Assembly (NCBI RefSeq): GCF_900112775.1
Contig: NZ_FOYZ01000005.1
Coordinates: forward strand, 1-64,000
Origin: Anaeromicropila populeti
GTDB lineage: Bacteria; Bacillota; Clostridia; Lachnospirales; Lachnospiraceae
Direction of reading: 5' to 3'
Length of the DNA: 64,000 nucleotides
In this document: positions 40,055 through 49,020 of the stretch, one piece after another
Layout of the letters: every line of letters begins with the position of its first letter
How positions within the stretch are numbered: position 1 is the first letter of the stretch
Translations under genes and position numbers: made by a program
Notes under the pieces: generated by a model
Databases searched by the model: none
Told to the model about the DNA's origin: nothing
What the model saw: the letters and a program-made list of their open reading frames with translations, nothing else

Positions 40055-42910
40055 TTGAAGAAAAAAGCGAGAAGTAAAATTATTGTTTCATTCATAATTG
40101 TTTTTACTATGATTATAAGTTGCTTTTGCCATATATCTCCATTGAGAGTAAAGGCAGATGATGGTTCTAGTTTAGCCACTGCGCTGTTTATTGGGCAAAG
40201 GGACACGGATATTTCTTTTGCATACAGCGGAGCAACTTGTTTCTATTTTTATCCAGCGGACACATGTAGTTACAGTATAACCATTACTAGTGATTATATT
40301 GGTGGGAGCATAATGGGCTACTGCTATGTGTATAAGGATGATATGGTAACAAAGGTAATCTCTAAATCAACTACAGTATCGCCATACGTAGCTTCTGGAA
40401 CACTTGAAGCTGGAAAAAAATATTATATAAAAGTGTCTTTTGCTGGAAGTGGTTTAGCTGCGGCTACTGGAAGTTTTCAGATTAATAATGGAAATTTGAA
40501 TGTCTCCGATCCGACAGTAACCCCGACGCCAGTGATCACGCCAACCCCAGTGGTAACGCCAACACCAGTAATTACACCGACGCCAGTAATCACACCAACG
40601 CCAGTGATCACGCCAACACCAGTGGTAACCCCAACGCCAGTGATCACCCCAACGCCAGTGGTAACGCCAACGCCAGTGATCACACCGACGCCAGTAATCA
40701 CACCAACGCCAGTGATCACGCCAACACCAGTGGTAACCCCAACACCAGTGATCACCCCAACGCCAGTGATCACGCCAACACCAGTGGTAACCCCAACGCC
40801 AGTGATCACCCCAACGCCAGTGGTAACGCCAACGCCAGTGATCACACCGACGCCAGTAATCACACCAACGCCAGTGATCACGCCAACACCAGTGGTAACC
40901 CCAACACCAGTGGTAACCCCGACGCCAGTGATCACGCCAACACCAGTGGTAACACCAACACCAGTGGTAACACCGACGCCAGTAATCACACCAACGCCAG
41001 TGATCACACCGACACCAGTGATCACGCCAACACCAGTGGTAACCCCAACGCCAGTGATTACGCCAACACCAGTGGTAACCCCAACGCCAGTGATCACGCC
41101 AACACCAGTGGTAACCCCGACGCCAGTGATCACGCCAACACCAGTGGTAACACCAACACCAGTGGTAACACCGACGCCAGTAATCACACCAACGCCAGTG
41201 ATCACCCCAACACCAGTGGTAACCCCAACACCAGTGATCACCCCGACGCCAGTGGTAACGCCAACGCCAGCAAAGGTGGTATACCAAACACCAATAGAGG
41301 ATTCAGGTATTTTATATGCAGGTATTGGAAATACAGTAAATATTATATATCAGATTCCAATTGCCAGAACTGAGAAATCAGATGGAACAAAAGAAGATCG
41401 TGTAACTTATTATACAGATAAGGCAAAGCAGACAATTCAGGAACTGAATAAAGAAGGCAAGGATACAGCTGAAATTATTATTCCAGATGAAAAAGATGAA
41501 GTATCCCAGTCCACAGTAAATTTGCCTCAAGACAGTTTACAGCAGCTTGCTTCAAATGATATTGGTTTGAATATTTGCACACAAAATGCAAAGATTTGTT
41601 TGCCAGTAGATTCCATGGAGAAGGCGAACGAAGAACTTGAAGGTAATTTGTATTTTAAGTTGGTACCAGTAAAGAATAAAGATGAGAAAAAAGAGGTATT
41701 GGAGAGGGCTAAAAAGGAATCTGTAATACAACTAGCCATAGGAGAAAGTAGTATCTCAGTACTGGGAAGACCAATGACCATTGAAACCAATATGCCATCA
41801 GCTCCTCTTGACATTGTATTGCCATTGACTGGGGTTACACTTCCAACCGATGAAAAGGAAAGGGATGAATTTTTAAGTAAACTGGGAATCTATATTGAGC
41901 ATGATGATGGAACAAAGGAACTAGTAAAAGGTGAAGTTGTAACTTATAGTGATGGTCTTCTTGGAATAAAATTCGGCATTACAAAGTTTAGCACCTTTAC
42001 CATTTTACAGTCTGACAGCTTTAAGGAAAAATCTTCATTATGCAAGGTTACGAAGGTATCAACACCTGCAAAGGCAGTGATTTCAAGCAGTAAAATAAAA
42101 GCTTCTGTAGGCAGTACAGTAAATACAGTTTCAGTGAAGCTTTCTGTCAGCCAGGGAGCATCTTGGAAATTATATAAGGATGCTGCATGCACTAAGGAAA
42201 TTTCATCTAAGAAGTTGTCTCTGTCGATAGGAAAGAATCAAGTATATGTGAAGGTAACAGCAGAAGACGGAACCACAACAAAGGTGTATTCACTGATAAT
42301 TACAAAAAAGCAAAAAGTTCTTGTGCTAGCTACTAATAAGGATTTTGCAGATGCTCTGGCTGGTCAGGTGCTTGCAGAACATGTAGGTGGAACCGTGCTT
42401 ACCGTTGGATATACAGATGCAGAAGCACAGAAAATGGTTTCTTATATCACCAGTATCATGACGAAGCAGGATAAAATTTATATCTTAGGATTGTCAAAGG
42501 CAGTTAATTCTAATATGGAAACATTGCTGAAAAACAAAGGCTATACGAATATTGTTCGGATCGGTGGTACAGATAAATATGAAACGGCAGAAAAAATTGC
42601 AGCTGTTATGAAACCAGCCAAGGGAACAAAAGTAGTTCTTATGAATGGGGAAGAACCATTATCCTATCGTAAGAGTGTTGCAGAAGTATGTGCAGAAAAT
42701 GGATATCCAATTCTTTATGTGGAAGCAGATAGTATTTCAAATTACACATTAGAAGCATTGGAAAAGATTGTGCCTTCAGAAATTTACGTGGTAGGCAGCA
42801 CAGAAAGAATTGGCAGTGCAACGGTAGAGAAATTAAGAAGTAAGCTAGATATGAAAAAGAGCAGTATGATAAGAATCAGCAGTAGCAATTATATAAGCAG
42901 AATAAAATAA
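40055..42910 (+). CDS. Surface protein with Pro-Thr repeat spacer and cell-wall-binding end
   Basis: A 951-residue wall protein. The TTG at 40055 follows AAGGAGG by 6 bases and opens a signal peptide (about 1-40). Residues 42-150 are a beta-rich domain (DISFAYSGATCFYFYPADTC), possibly PPC-like. Then 250 residues of TPTPVV/TPTPVI repeats form a stiff rod. After it come a globular region (about 410-660), a cadherin-like domain (about 670-750) and CW_binding_2 repeats (PF04122 type) with VLVLATNKDFADALAGQVLA and VRIGGTDKYETAEKIAAVM, which hold clostridial S-layer-type proteins to wall polymer. The C-terminus ends abruptly after the second repeat. It closes the gene group that starts with the mini-collar genes. 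Confidence 0.88.
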   Translation: MKKKARSKIIVSFIIVFTMIISCFCHISPLRVKADDGSSLATALFIGQRDTDISFAYSGATCFYFYPADTCSYSITITSDYIGGSIMGYCYVYKDDMVTKVISKSTTVSPYVASGTLEAGKKYYIKVSFAGSGLAAATGSFQINNGNLNVSDPTVTPTPVITPTPVVTPTPVITPTPVITPTPVITPTPVVTPTPVITPTPVVTPTPVITPTPVITPTPVITPTPVVTPTPVITPTPVITPTPVVTPTPVITPTPVVTPTPVITPTPVITPTPVITPTPVVTPTPVVTPTPVITPTPVVTPTPVVTPTPVITPTPVITPTPVITPTPVVTPTPVITPTPVVTPTPVITPTPVVTPTPVITPTPVVTPTPVVTPTPVITPTPVITPTPVVTPTPVITPTPVVTPTPAKVVYQTPIEDSGILYAGIGNTVNIIYQIPIARTEKSDGTKEDRVTYYTDKAKQTIQELNKEGKDTAEIIIPDEKDEVSQSTVNLPQDSLQQLASNDIGLNICTQNAKICLPVDSMEKANEELEGNLYFKLVPVKNKDEKKEVLERAKKESVIQLAIGESSISVLGRPMTIETNMPSAPLDIVLPLTGVTLPTDEKERDEFLSKLGIYIEHDDGTKELVKGEVVTYSDGLLGIKFGITKFSTFTILQSDSFKEKSSLCKVTKVSTPAKAVISSSKIKASVGSTVNTVSVKLSVSQGASWKLYKDAACTKEISSKKLSLSIGKNQVYVKVTAEDGTTTKVYSLIITKKQKVLVLATNKDFADALAGQVLAEHVGGTVLTVGYTDAEAQKMVSYITSIMTKQDKIYILGLSKAVNSNMETLLKNKGYTNIVRIGGTDKYETAEKIAAVMKPAKGTKVVLMNGEEPLSYRKSVAEVCAENGYPILYVEADSISNYTLEALEKIVPSEIYVVGSTERIGSATVEKLRSKLDMKKSSMIRISSSNYISRIK
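40520..41269 (+). repeat. 18-bp minisatellite coding TPTPV(V/I), 41.7 units
   Basis: 750 bases in frame: 41 six-codon units plus a final TPTP, giving 42 TPTP motifs. Units differ by silent changes in Thr and Pro codons and by GTA versus ATC/ATT at the sixth codon. Larger blocks recur: a stretch around 40658-40720 comes back 162 bases (nine units) later, and another around 40930-41000 comes back 198 bases (eleven units) later, showing recent block duplication. The minus strand is open for over 250 codons only because the repeat has no stop in that frame. Confidence 0.95.
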
Positions 42911-42943
42911 TTGAATACTGTATTAAAAAAGTTTCAGATAGAA

Positions 42944-42984
42944 GCAGTCAATAGTAGAATTTGTATTATTGGCTGCTTTGTTTT
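42944..42984 (+). terminator. Rho-independent terminator
   Basis: GCAGTCAATA pairs with TATTGGCTGC (one G-T pair) and is followed by TTTGTTTT. It ends the surface-protein operon. Confidence 0.75.
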
Positions 42985-43156
42985 GTATACGGATATAAAA
43001 TACAATTTTATCAGGCTTGAACAAGAGTGAGTAAGTAAGGTATAATAAAATTCACAAAAACACAAAGCCTTTTATTTGCAGGCTATATAGAAACAGAAGC
43101 ATAGAGCACTAATTTTAGAGAAGCTATCGGGCGAAAGGCTTGAAGGGGAGGAAAAA

Positions 43157-45665
43157 ATGAGTGAGAGAGCGGAACAGATTTTAGAAGCAGCTAAAACTGG
43201 TTTGGTAGAGGCGGAATATAAGTCCATAGAAAGTTTGCGTCCTAAATTATTATACAATAACATAAAAAAGGAAATACTGTTTTAGCATATTTAGAAAGAG
43301 AATTGAAGAATTGTGATTCGTTTTGGTTTTCCATTGCTTTCATTACAAAAAGTGGACTAATTGTATTAAAAGATGTTTTACAGGAATTGTCTGACCGAAA
43401 AATTCAAGGAAAGATTTTGACTACAGATTATTTGGAATTTAATGAGCCTGGGGCATTACGAGAACTCCTGCAATTTGAAAACTTGGAAGTGAAGGTTTTT
43501 ACAAGGGAGCATTTTCATACCAAAGGATATATGTTTCGAAAAAAAGAGGAGTACACGTTTATTATAGGCAGTTCTAATCTAACCCAGTCTGCGCTGAAAG
43601 CAAATAAAGAGTGGAATTTGAGGGTTAGTTCACTTCAGCGTGGTGAGTTAATACAAGAAACCAATGAAGAATTTGAATATATGTGGGAACAGGCAGAGAT
43701 ACTGACAGAACAATGGATTGCTGAATATGAAGTGATATACAAGGAAAAAAAGAAAAGAAATAATGAACTGAAAGTAAAAAGAATTAAAACCTATACGTTA
43801 TTACCGAATTTAATGCAAAAAGAAGCTGTGAAAGCGTTAGAAAAACTAAGACAAGAAAAGAAAACAAGGGCATTGTTGATTAGTGCAACGGGTACAGGTA
43901 AAACATATTTGTCTGCGTTTGATGTGCGGAATTTTAAGCCTAAAAGGATGCTTTTTTTAGTGCACAGAGAACAAATTTTGAAGCAGGCATTAGAAAGCTA
44001 TAAGGATGTAATAGGCAATGAAATAAATGCAGGATTATTATCGGGAGAGCATAAAGATTTTGACGCAGATTATTTGTTTTCTACAGTACAGACTATGGCA
44101 AAGGAAGCTATTTTACAAAAATTTGATTGCATGCATTTTGAGTATATTTGTATTGATGAAACCAACGAGGATATCATACGGCAGCCCTATTCGGTAAGGA
44201 TTCACAAGAGACCAGAGAAAAGGCAATCAGAAGGTTAGAACAAGAGGAAACTGAGAATCGTTTGGATTATATTTTTACAGTTGACATTTTCAATGAAGGA
44301 ATCGATATTCCTGCTGTTAATCAGGTTATAATGCTTCGGCCAACGGAATCTGCCATTGTTTTTGTTCAACAATTAGGCAGAGGGTTACGAAAAACAGAAG
44401 ACAAAGATTATGTTGTAGTCATTGATTTTATTGGTAACTATACTAAAAATTTTCTGATTCCCATTGCCTTGTCTGGTGACCGGACATATAATAAGGATTC
44501 AATTCGTAAGTACATTGCAGAAGGAAATCGGGTAATTCCTGGATGTTCAACGGTACATTTTGATGAAATAACAAAAAAGAGAATATATGAATCGATTGAT
44601 TCAGCAAATTTTAATGATATAAAACTGATAAAAGAGAGTTATAAACAGTTGAAGTATAAGATTGGAAGAATTCCAAGCCTAATAGATTTTGAAAAACATG
44701 GTGAAATCGACGTTATAAGAATTTTTGAGAATGGTTCATTGGGTTCATATTATAAATTTTTGGTAAAGTACGAGAAGGATTATACAATTCGTTTGAGTGA
44801 GCCTCAGGAAAAGTTTATAGAATTTATTTCAAAGAAATTTGCCGCTGGGAAGAGAATTCACGAGTTGGAATTACTAAACCGCCTATTAGTAGAACAAGAT
44901 GAATTTTTTTCGATTTGGAAAACCACACTGGTTGAGAAATATAAAATACAAATTAGCGAGAAGACAGAGGTAAACGTTCTTAATTTAATGACAAATAAAT
45001 TTGCTGCCGGATCAGGAAAAGATACCTATAAGGATTGTATATTTGTGAAAAATCAAGGTGATAACTATGCTATTTCAGATTCTTTTAGGATAATGCTTAG
45101 AGATAAAGAATTTTATCATATGATAAAGGAGCTAATTGATTTTGGACTGTATCGGAATCAGAAATATTACTCAAATCGATATATGGATACATCATTTCAA
45201 TTATATGCCAAATATACATATGAAGATGTCTGTCGGCTTCTGGAATGGGAAAAAGGAGAAGTGGCATTAAATATTGGTGGGTATAAATATGATAAAAAAA
45301 CTAAGACTTATCCTGTGTTTATAAATTATGATAAGGATGAAAACATTCAAGATACAATCCGTTACGAAGACCGCCTTCTGGATCCTTCCACATTAATTGC
45401 TATATCAAAATCTGGACGAACTTTACAGTCGGAAGATGTGTACATAGCAATGAATGCAAGAAAGATGGGAGTTGAAATGGAACTATTTCTACGTAAAAAT
45501 AAAGATGATAAGATTTCAAAAGAATTTTATTACGTAGGGAAAATATATGCAACAGGAGAAGCGAAAGAGTTTATTATGCCAAATACAAATAAATCAGCTG
45601 TTGAAATTTACTATAATTTATTGACACCAATAAGAGAAGATTTATACGAATATTTTATTAACTAA
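43157..45665 (+). pseudogene. Broken DEAD/DEAH helicase with PLD-like and DUF3427 domains
   Basis: Once a single protein of about 950 residues. It now lies in three frames. Frame A, 43157 to a TAG at 43283, has the N-terminus (SERAEQILEAAKTGLVEAEY). At the A-run 43263-43268 the frame slips and the PLD-like part continues: SFWFSIAFITKSG, FHTKGYMFRKKEEYTF, then Walker A ISATGTGKTYLS. At about 44157-44162, just after motif II YICIDE, the text jumps to NQRGYHTAALFGKD in the third frame. This means roughly 160 residues (DEAH box tail, motif III and linkers) are deleted. The rest is intact: DIFNEGIDIPAVNQ, FVQQLGRGLRKTEDK and the DUF3427 end. The NUDIX gene downstream is its usual neighbour. Confidence 0.88.
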
Positions 45666-45709
45666 TCCAGATACGTTAGAAGAAGAAAGAATAGAAAGCA
45701 GGAGGACAG

Positions 45710-46087
45710 ATGAAAACAATTGAGGTAGTTGCTGCCATTATTAGAAAAGAAAACAAAATATTTGCGACAGAGAGAGGTTATGGAGATTTTAAAGGAAAAT
45801 GGGAATTTCCAGGAGGAAAAATGGAAGCAGGGGAGTCAAGAGAAGAGGCTTTGAAGCGGGAAATAAGAGAAGAATTAGATACAGAAATACAAATAGATAA
45901 ATTGCTTTGTACCATAGAATATGATTACGAAAAATTTCATCTGACCATGCACTGCTACTTTTGTCAGGTAATCAATGGGGATTTATCACTTTTAGAGCAT
46001 CAGGCATCAAGATGGCTGACAAGAGATGAATTGCATCAAGTAGATTGGCTCCCAGCTGATCTGCAAATTATAGAAAAATTAATGTAG
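45710..46087 (+). CDS. NUDIX hydrolase, MutT-like
   Basis: A 125-residue pyrophosphohydrolase that may clean oxidised nucleotides such as 8-oxo-dGTP, or act on CTP. The full Nudix box is present: GGKMEAGESREEALKREI followed by REELD, with the catalytic Glu residues. The start is VAAIIRKENKIFATERGYGD and PGGKWEFPGG-type spacing is normal. It follows the broken helicase by 44 bases with AGGAGG before the ATG. In Clostridia this pair is common; here only the NUDIX half is still intact. Confidence 0.92.
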   Translation: MKTIEVVAAIIRKENKIFATERGYGDFKGKWEFPGGKMEAGESREEALKREIREELDTEIQIDKLLCTIEYDYEKFHLTMHCYFCQVINGDLSLLEHQASRWLTRDELHQVDWLPADLQIIEKLM

Positions 46088-46173
46088 TGAGGTTTTGTTC
46101 AATATTAATAACATTAGTTTGACCAGTGAAACTAAATTTATTAAAAGAATTAGTAAAAACATAGGGAGTTTTA

Positions 46174-46202
46174 TTGAATAAAATTTGATATCGTGGTAAA
46201 AT
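46174..46202 (+). promoter_or_regulatory. Promoter of the second chemoreceptor gene
   Basis: TTGAAT, a 17-base spacer and TAAAAT, 34 bases before the ATG. Confidence 0.55.
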
Positions 46203-46236
46203 AAGTAAAAATAGGTCAAACCAAGGAGGATTTACC

Positions 46237-48222
46237 ATGAAGGTGAAAAATTCATTACAATTTAAAGCAATTCTATTAATTTCTATTGTTTTTGTTGCAT
46301 TAATTACTACCGTAACAAGTATCGAATACTTGAATTCGAAAAATCTCATATTGGATTCTATGGAGGATTCAGGAAAACAGACGGTTACCATTCACGCAAA
46401 AAATTTGTCCTCGTGGCTTCAGGCCAGGTTATCTCAGGTAGAAGTAATTGCAAATACTCAGCTTGTTAGAAGTATGAACTATGATGAAATATTAGATTAT
46501 TTCCAAATGGAACAGGAAAACTATGACGGAGTCTTTAATACGTTTGGAATATCAGACAAAACGGGAAAGTTGACATTGCAGAATAATACGGTGATTGATA
46601 TTAGTACAGAAGCAAGCTTTCCTCTGGTAATGCAAGGAGAGAAAGTTATTTCAAATCCTTTTCAAGATCAACAAGCAGACGCAGAACTTATTATTTCAAT
46701 GGAGTGTCCTGTTAAAAACAGTGAAACTGGAAATGTTATAGGTCTGGTTAGTGGAGCTTGCCTTGTATCTACCGTTTTTCGCGACAATACGGATTTTCAT
46801 CTGGGAAAAACCGATATTGTGTACATATTAAGTGGAGATGGAACTGTTTTATATCATTCAGATAACACTCTTATCAACAGTTCTAATTTTTTAGATGACT
46901 CAAACAAAGATTTTACAAAGACTGCAAAGGAAGCTCTTTCAAATGAAAGTTATATGGGGAAATTTAAAGATGATAACGAGACAAAAATGTTATTTACTTC
47001 TCATGTAGAAGGAACAGACTGGTATATTTTTCTGGAAGTTCCGACAAAAGAATATACATCAAGTGTGAATGCGCTTCTTTTGCTGATTGTTATAGTTTCA
47101 TTCGCTGCGGTGTTTGTCTTAGTAGTATTCTTGATTTTTGTGTTAAGAAGTTTTTTTCAAAGACTTCTTAAACTAGCCCATTTGTCTGGAGAAGTAGCAG
47201 AAGGGTATTTGTTAAGTGCTCTTCCAGAGTCTTCAGATGAGTTGGGAAAAATTAATTCTGCATTTAATAAAATGATTTCAAATTTAAGAAATATTATTGT
47301 GAAAATCAGAAATGTTTCAGATATTGTGATTGAATCGTCAAACAGTTACAAAAATGTCAGTGCTGAAGTTGTAGAATGTCGAAAAAGTATGATGCAGTCG
47401 GTGGAAAACATTACATTAGGGGCTAAAAGTACCACAGATGAAATTCAAAATATTACGTCGTCTGTTAATGACATGGAAAAACGTTCGATAGAACTAGTAG
47501 ACATAAGTGAGAGCATTGACTTGCTGATAACCGAAACAAAAGATAAAACCTTAAATGGCACAAAGAATTTAGGCAAGACCGTAAAAATTTTATATGAAAT
47601 GAAAGATAGCGTAGAGCAATCCTCCCAGGTTATTATAAATCTCTCTAAAAAATCAGAGACAATTGCGAATATTACTACCACAATTTCATCCATTTCTAAC
47701 CAGACAAATCTGCTGGCTTTAAATGCCAGTATTGAAGCTGCAAGAGCAGGTGAAAGTGGAAAGGGATTTACGGTTGTAGCAGAAGAAATCCGTAAACTGG
47801 CAGAGCAGTCACAGAAAGCTACAGCAGAAATTACAGGAGAAGTACAGCAAATCCAACAGCAGATTGCAGATGCAGTTAAGGCGATGAAAGATAGTATTGA
47901 CTATGTAATACAAGGCACAGGTTCTATCGATCAAATTTCTAATATTTTTGACGGAATTGAAGAGGAAATTAAGAAAATTGATTCTATGAGTTCAAGTGTT
48001 TTTGGAGTTGCAAAAGTTCTAAGGGAAGAAAACATGAAAATAAATGCAGCAGTAGCAAACACTTCTGCAATTAGTCAGGAATCTGTTGCCAGCACTGTAT
48101 GTTTTCAGGAAATGATGAACAATCAGGAAAAAATATTTATAGATTTAAAAAGTGCTTCAGAACAACTGGATGAAATTTCGGCTTCTTTATCAGGTGAAAT
48201 TTCAAGATTTGTAATTGAGTAA
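46237..48222 (+). CDS. Methyl-accepting chemotaxis protein with dCache-type sensor
   Basis: A 661-residue transmembrane chemoreceptor. Helix 1 (about 8-30) and helix 2 (about 281-306) flank an extracellular domain of about 250 residues of dCache type ([15 protein letters not shown] and [17 protein letters not shown] are typical strands), which usually binds amino acids or small organic ligands. A HAMP region ([17 protein letters not shown]) follows, then the coiled-coil signalling part with [20 protein letters not shown] and [27 protein letters not shown] precedes the ATG and a promoter is visible. With the orphan flagellin and the other receptor it suggests a motile cell. Confidence 0.93.
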   Translation: MKVKNSLQFKAILLISIVFVALITTVTSIEYLNSKNLILDSMEDSGKQTVTIHAKNLSSWLQARLSQVEVIANTQLVRSMNYDEILDYFQMEQENYDGVFNTFGISDKTGKLTLQNNTVIDISTEASFPLVMQGEKVISNPFQDQQADAELIISMECPVKNSETGNVIGLVSGACLVSTVFRDNTDFHLGKTDIVYILSGDGTVLYHSDNTLINSSNFLDDSNKDFTKTAKEALSNESYMGKFKDDNETKMLFTSHVEGTDWYIFLEVPTKEYTSSVNALLLLIVIVSFAAVFVLVVFLIFVLRSFFQRLLKLAHLSGEVAEGYLLSALPESSDELGKINSAFNKMISNLRNIIVKIRNVSDIVIESSNSYKNVSAEVVECRKSMMQSVENITLGAKSTTDEIQNITSSVNDMEKRSIELVDISESIDLLITETKDKTLNGTKNLGKTVKILYEMKDSVEQSSQVIINLSKKSETIANITTTISSISNQTNLLALNASIEAARAGESGKGFTVVAEEIRKLAEQSQKATAEITGEVQQIQQQIADAVKAMKDSIDYVIQGTGSIDQISNIFDGIEEEIKKIDSMSSSVFGVAKVLREENMKINAAVANTSAISQESVASTVCFQEMMNNQEKIFIDLKSASEQLDEISASLSGEISRFVIE

Positions 48223-48327
48223 TGCCTTTAAATATTACAGAACTGTCACAATGGATTTCTATATGAAAGATTTGAGAAAGATTTCTTTGTTATGATATAA
48301 AAAACAATAGAAGCAGGAGGATTTTTC

Positions 48328-49020
48328 ATGGATATTTTAGTGACAAAGGATTTAATAAAGCAGTATGGAAAGGGTGAGATGGCAGTACATGCCTTGGATG
48401 GCATTAGTATGAATGTGGAAAAAGGAGAGTTTGTATCTGTGGTAGGTACATCTGGTAGTGGAAAATCTACGCTGCTCCATATGCTGGGAGGACTGGATAA
48501 GGCTACATCTGGATACGTAGAGGTAGACGGTAAGGAGCTTTCAAAGCTTTCCGATGACCAACTGACCATATTTCGCAGAAGAAAAATTGGTTTTGTATTT
48601 CAGAATTATAATTTGGTGCCAGTACTGAATGTATACGAAAATATTGTACTTCCTATTGAACTGGACGGAAATCAGCCAGACAAGGAGTATATAGAAAAAA
48701 TAATTGAAATGCTGGGATTGGGAAAGAAAGTAAATAATTTACCTTCGCAGCTTTCCGGCGGGCAGCAGCAAAGAGTAGCAATAGCAAGGGCAGTAGCAGC
48801 AAAACCTGCAATTGTACTGGCAGATGAGCCAACAGGTAACTTGGATAGTAAGACCTCTCAAGATGTATTGGGAATGTTAAAAATTACCAGTGAAAAGTTT
48901 GGGCAGACAATTGTAATGATTACACATAATGAAGAAATTGCCCAACTGGCAGATCGCATCATTCGGATAGAAGATGGCAGGATTGTGAAGGGCGGTGAAG
49001 CGAATGCTACGGGTAAATAA
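48328..49020 (+). CDS. ABC transporter ATP-binding protein (MacB/LolD/BceA type)
   Basis: A 230-residue ATPase that works with the FtsX-type permease next to it. Walker A VGTSGSGKSTLLHMLGG, Q-loop FQNYNLVPVLNV, signature LSGGQQQRVAIARAVA and Walker B IVLADEPTGNLDS. This subfamily powers mechanotransmission and not classic import. AGGAGG precedes the ATG. It overlaps the start of the permease gene. Confidence 0.94.
   Translation: MDILVTKDLIKQYGKGEMAVHALDGISMNVEKGEFVSVVGTSGSGKSTLLHMLGGLDKATSGYVEVDGKELSKLSDDQLTIFRRRKIGFVFQNYNLVPVLNVYENIVLPIELDGNQPDKEYIEKIIEMLGLGKKVNNLPSQLSGGQQQRVAIARAVAAKPAIVLADEPTGNLDSKTSQDVLGMLKITSEKFGQTIVMITHNEEIAQLADRIIRIEDGRIVKGGEANATGK

Noticed and set aside
40520-41269. 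Repeat array as a CRISPR
   Set aside because: Units are 18 bases in direct contact with no spacers, in frame and coding; no cas genes are in the window.
40454-41287. Two long minus-strand reading frames of 254 and 277 codons over the Pro-Thr repeat
   Set aside because: They exist only because the 18-bp repeat has no stop in those frames. They have no ribosome site, are pure low-complexity (GVGVITGV or WRWGYHWC types), and the plus strand encodes a sensible signal-bearing protein.
45710-46087. NUDIX gene as part of the broken helicase
   Set aside because: It has its own AGGAGG site and full Nudix box and is separated by 44 bases, so it is an independent intact gene.
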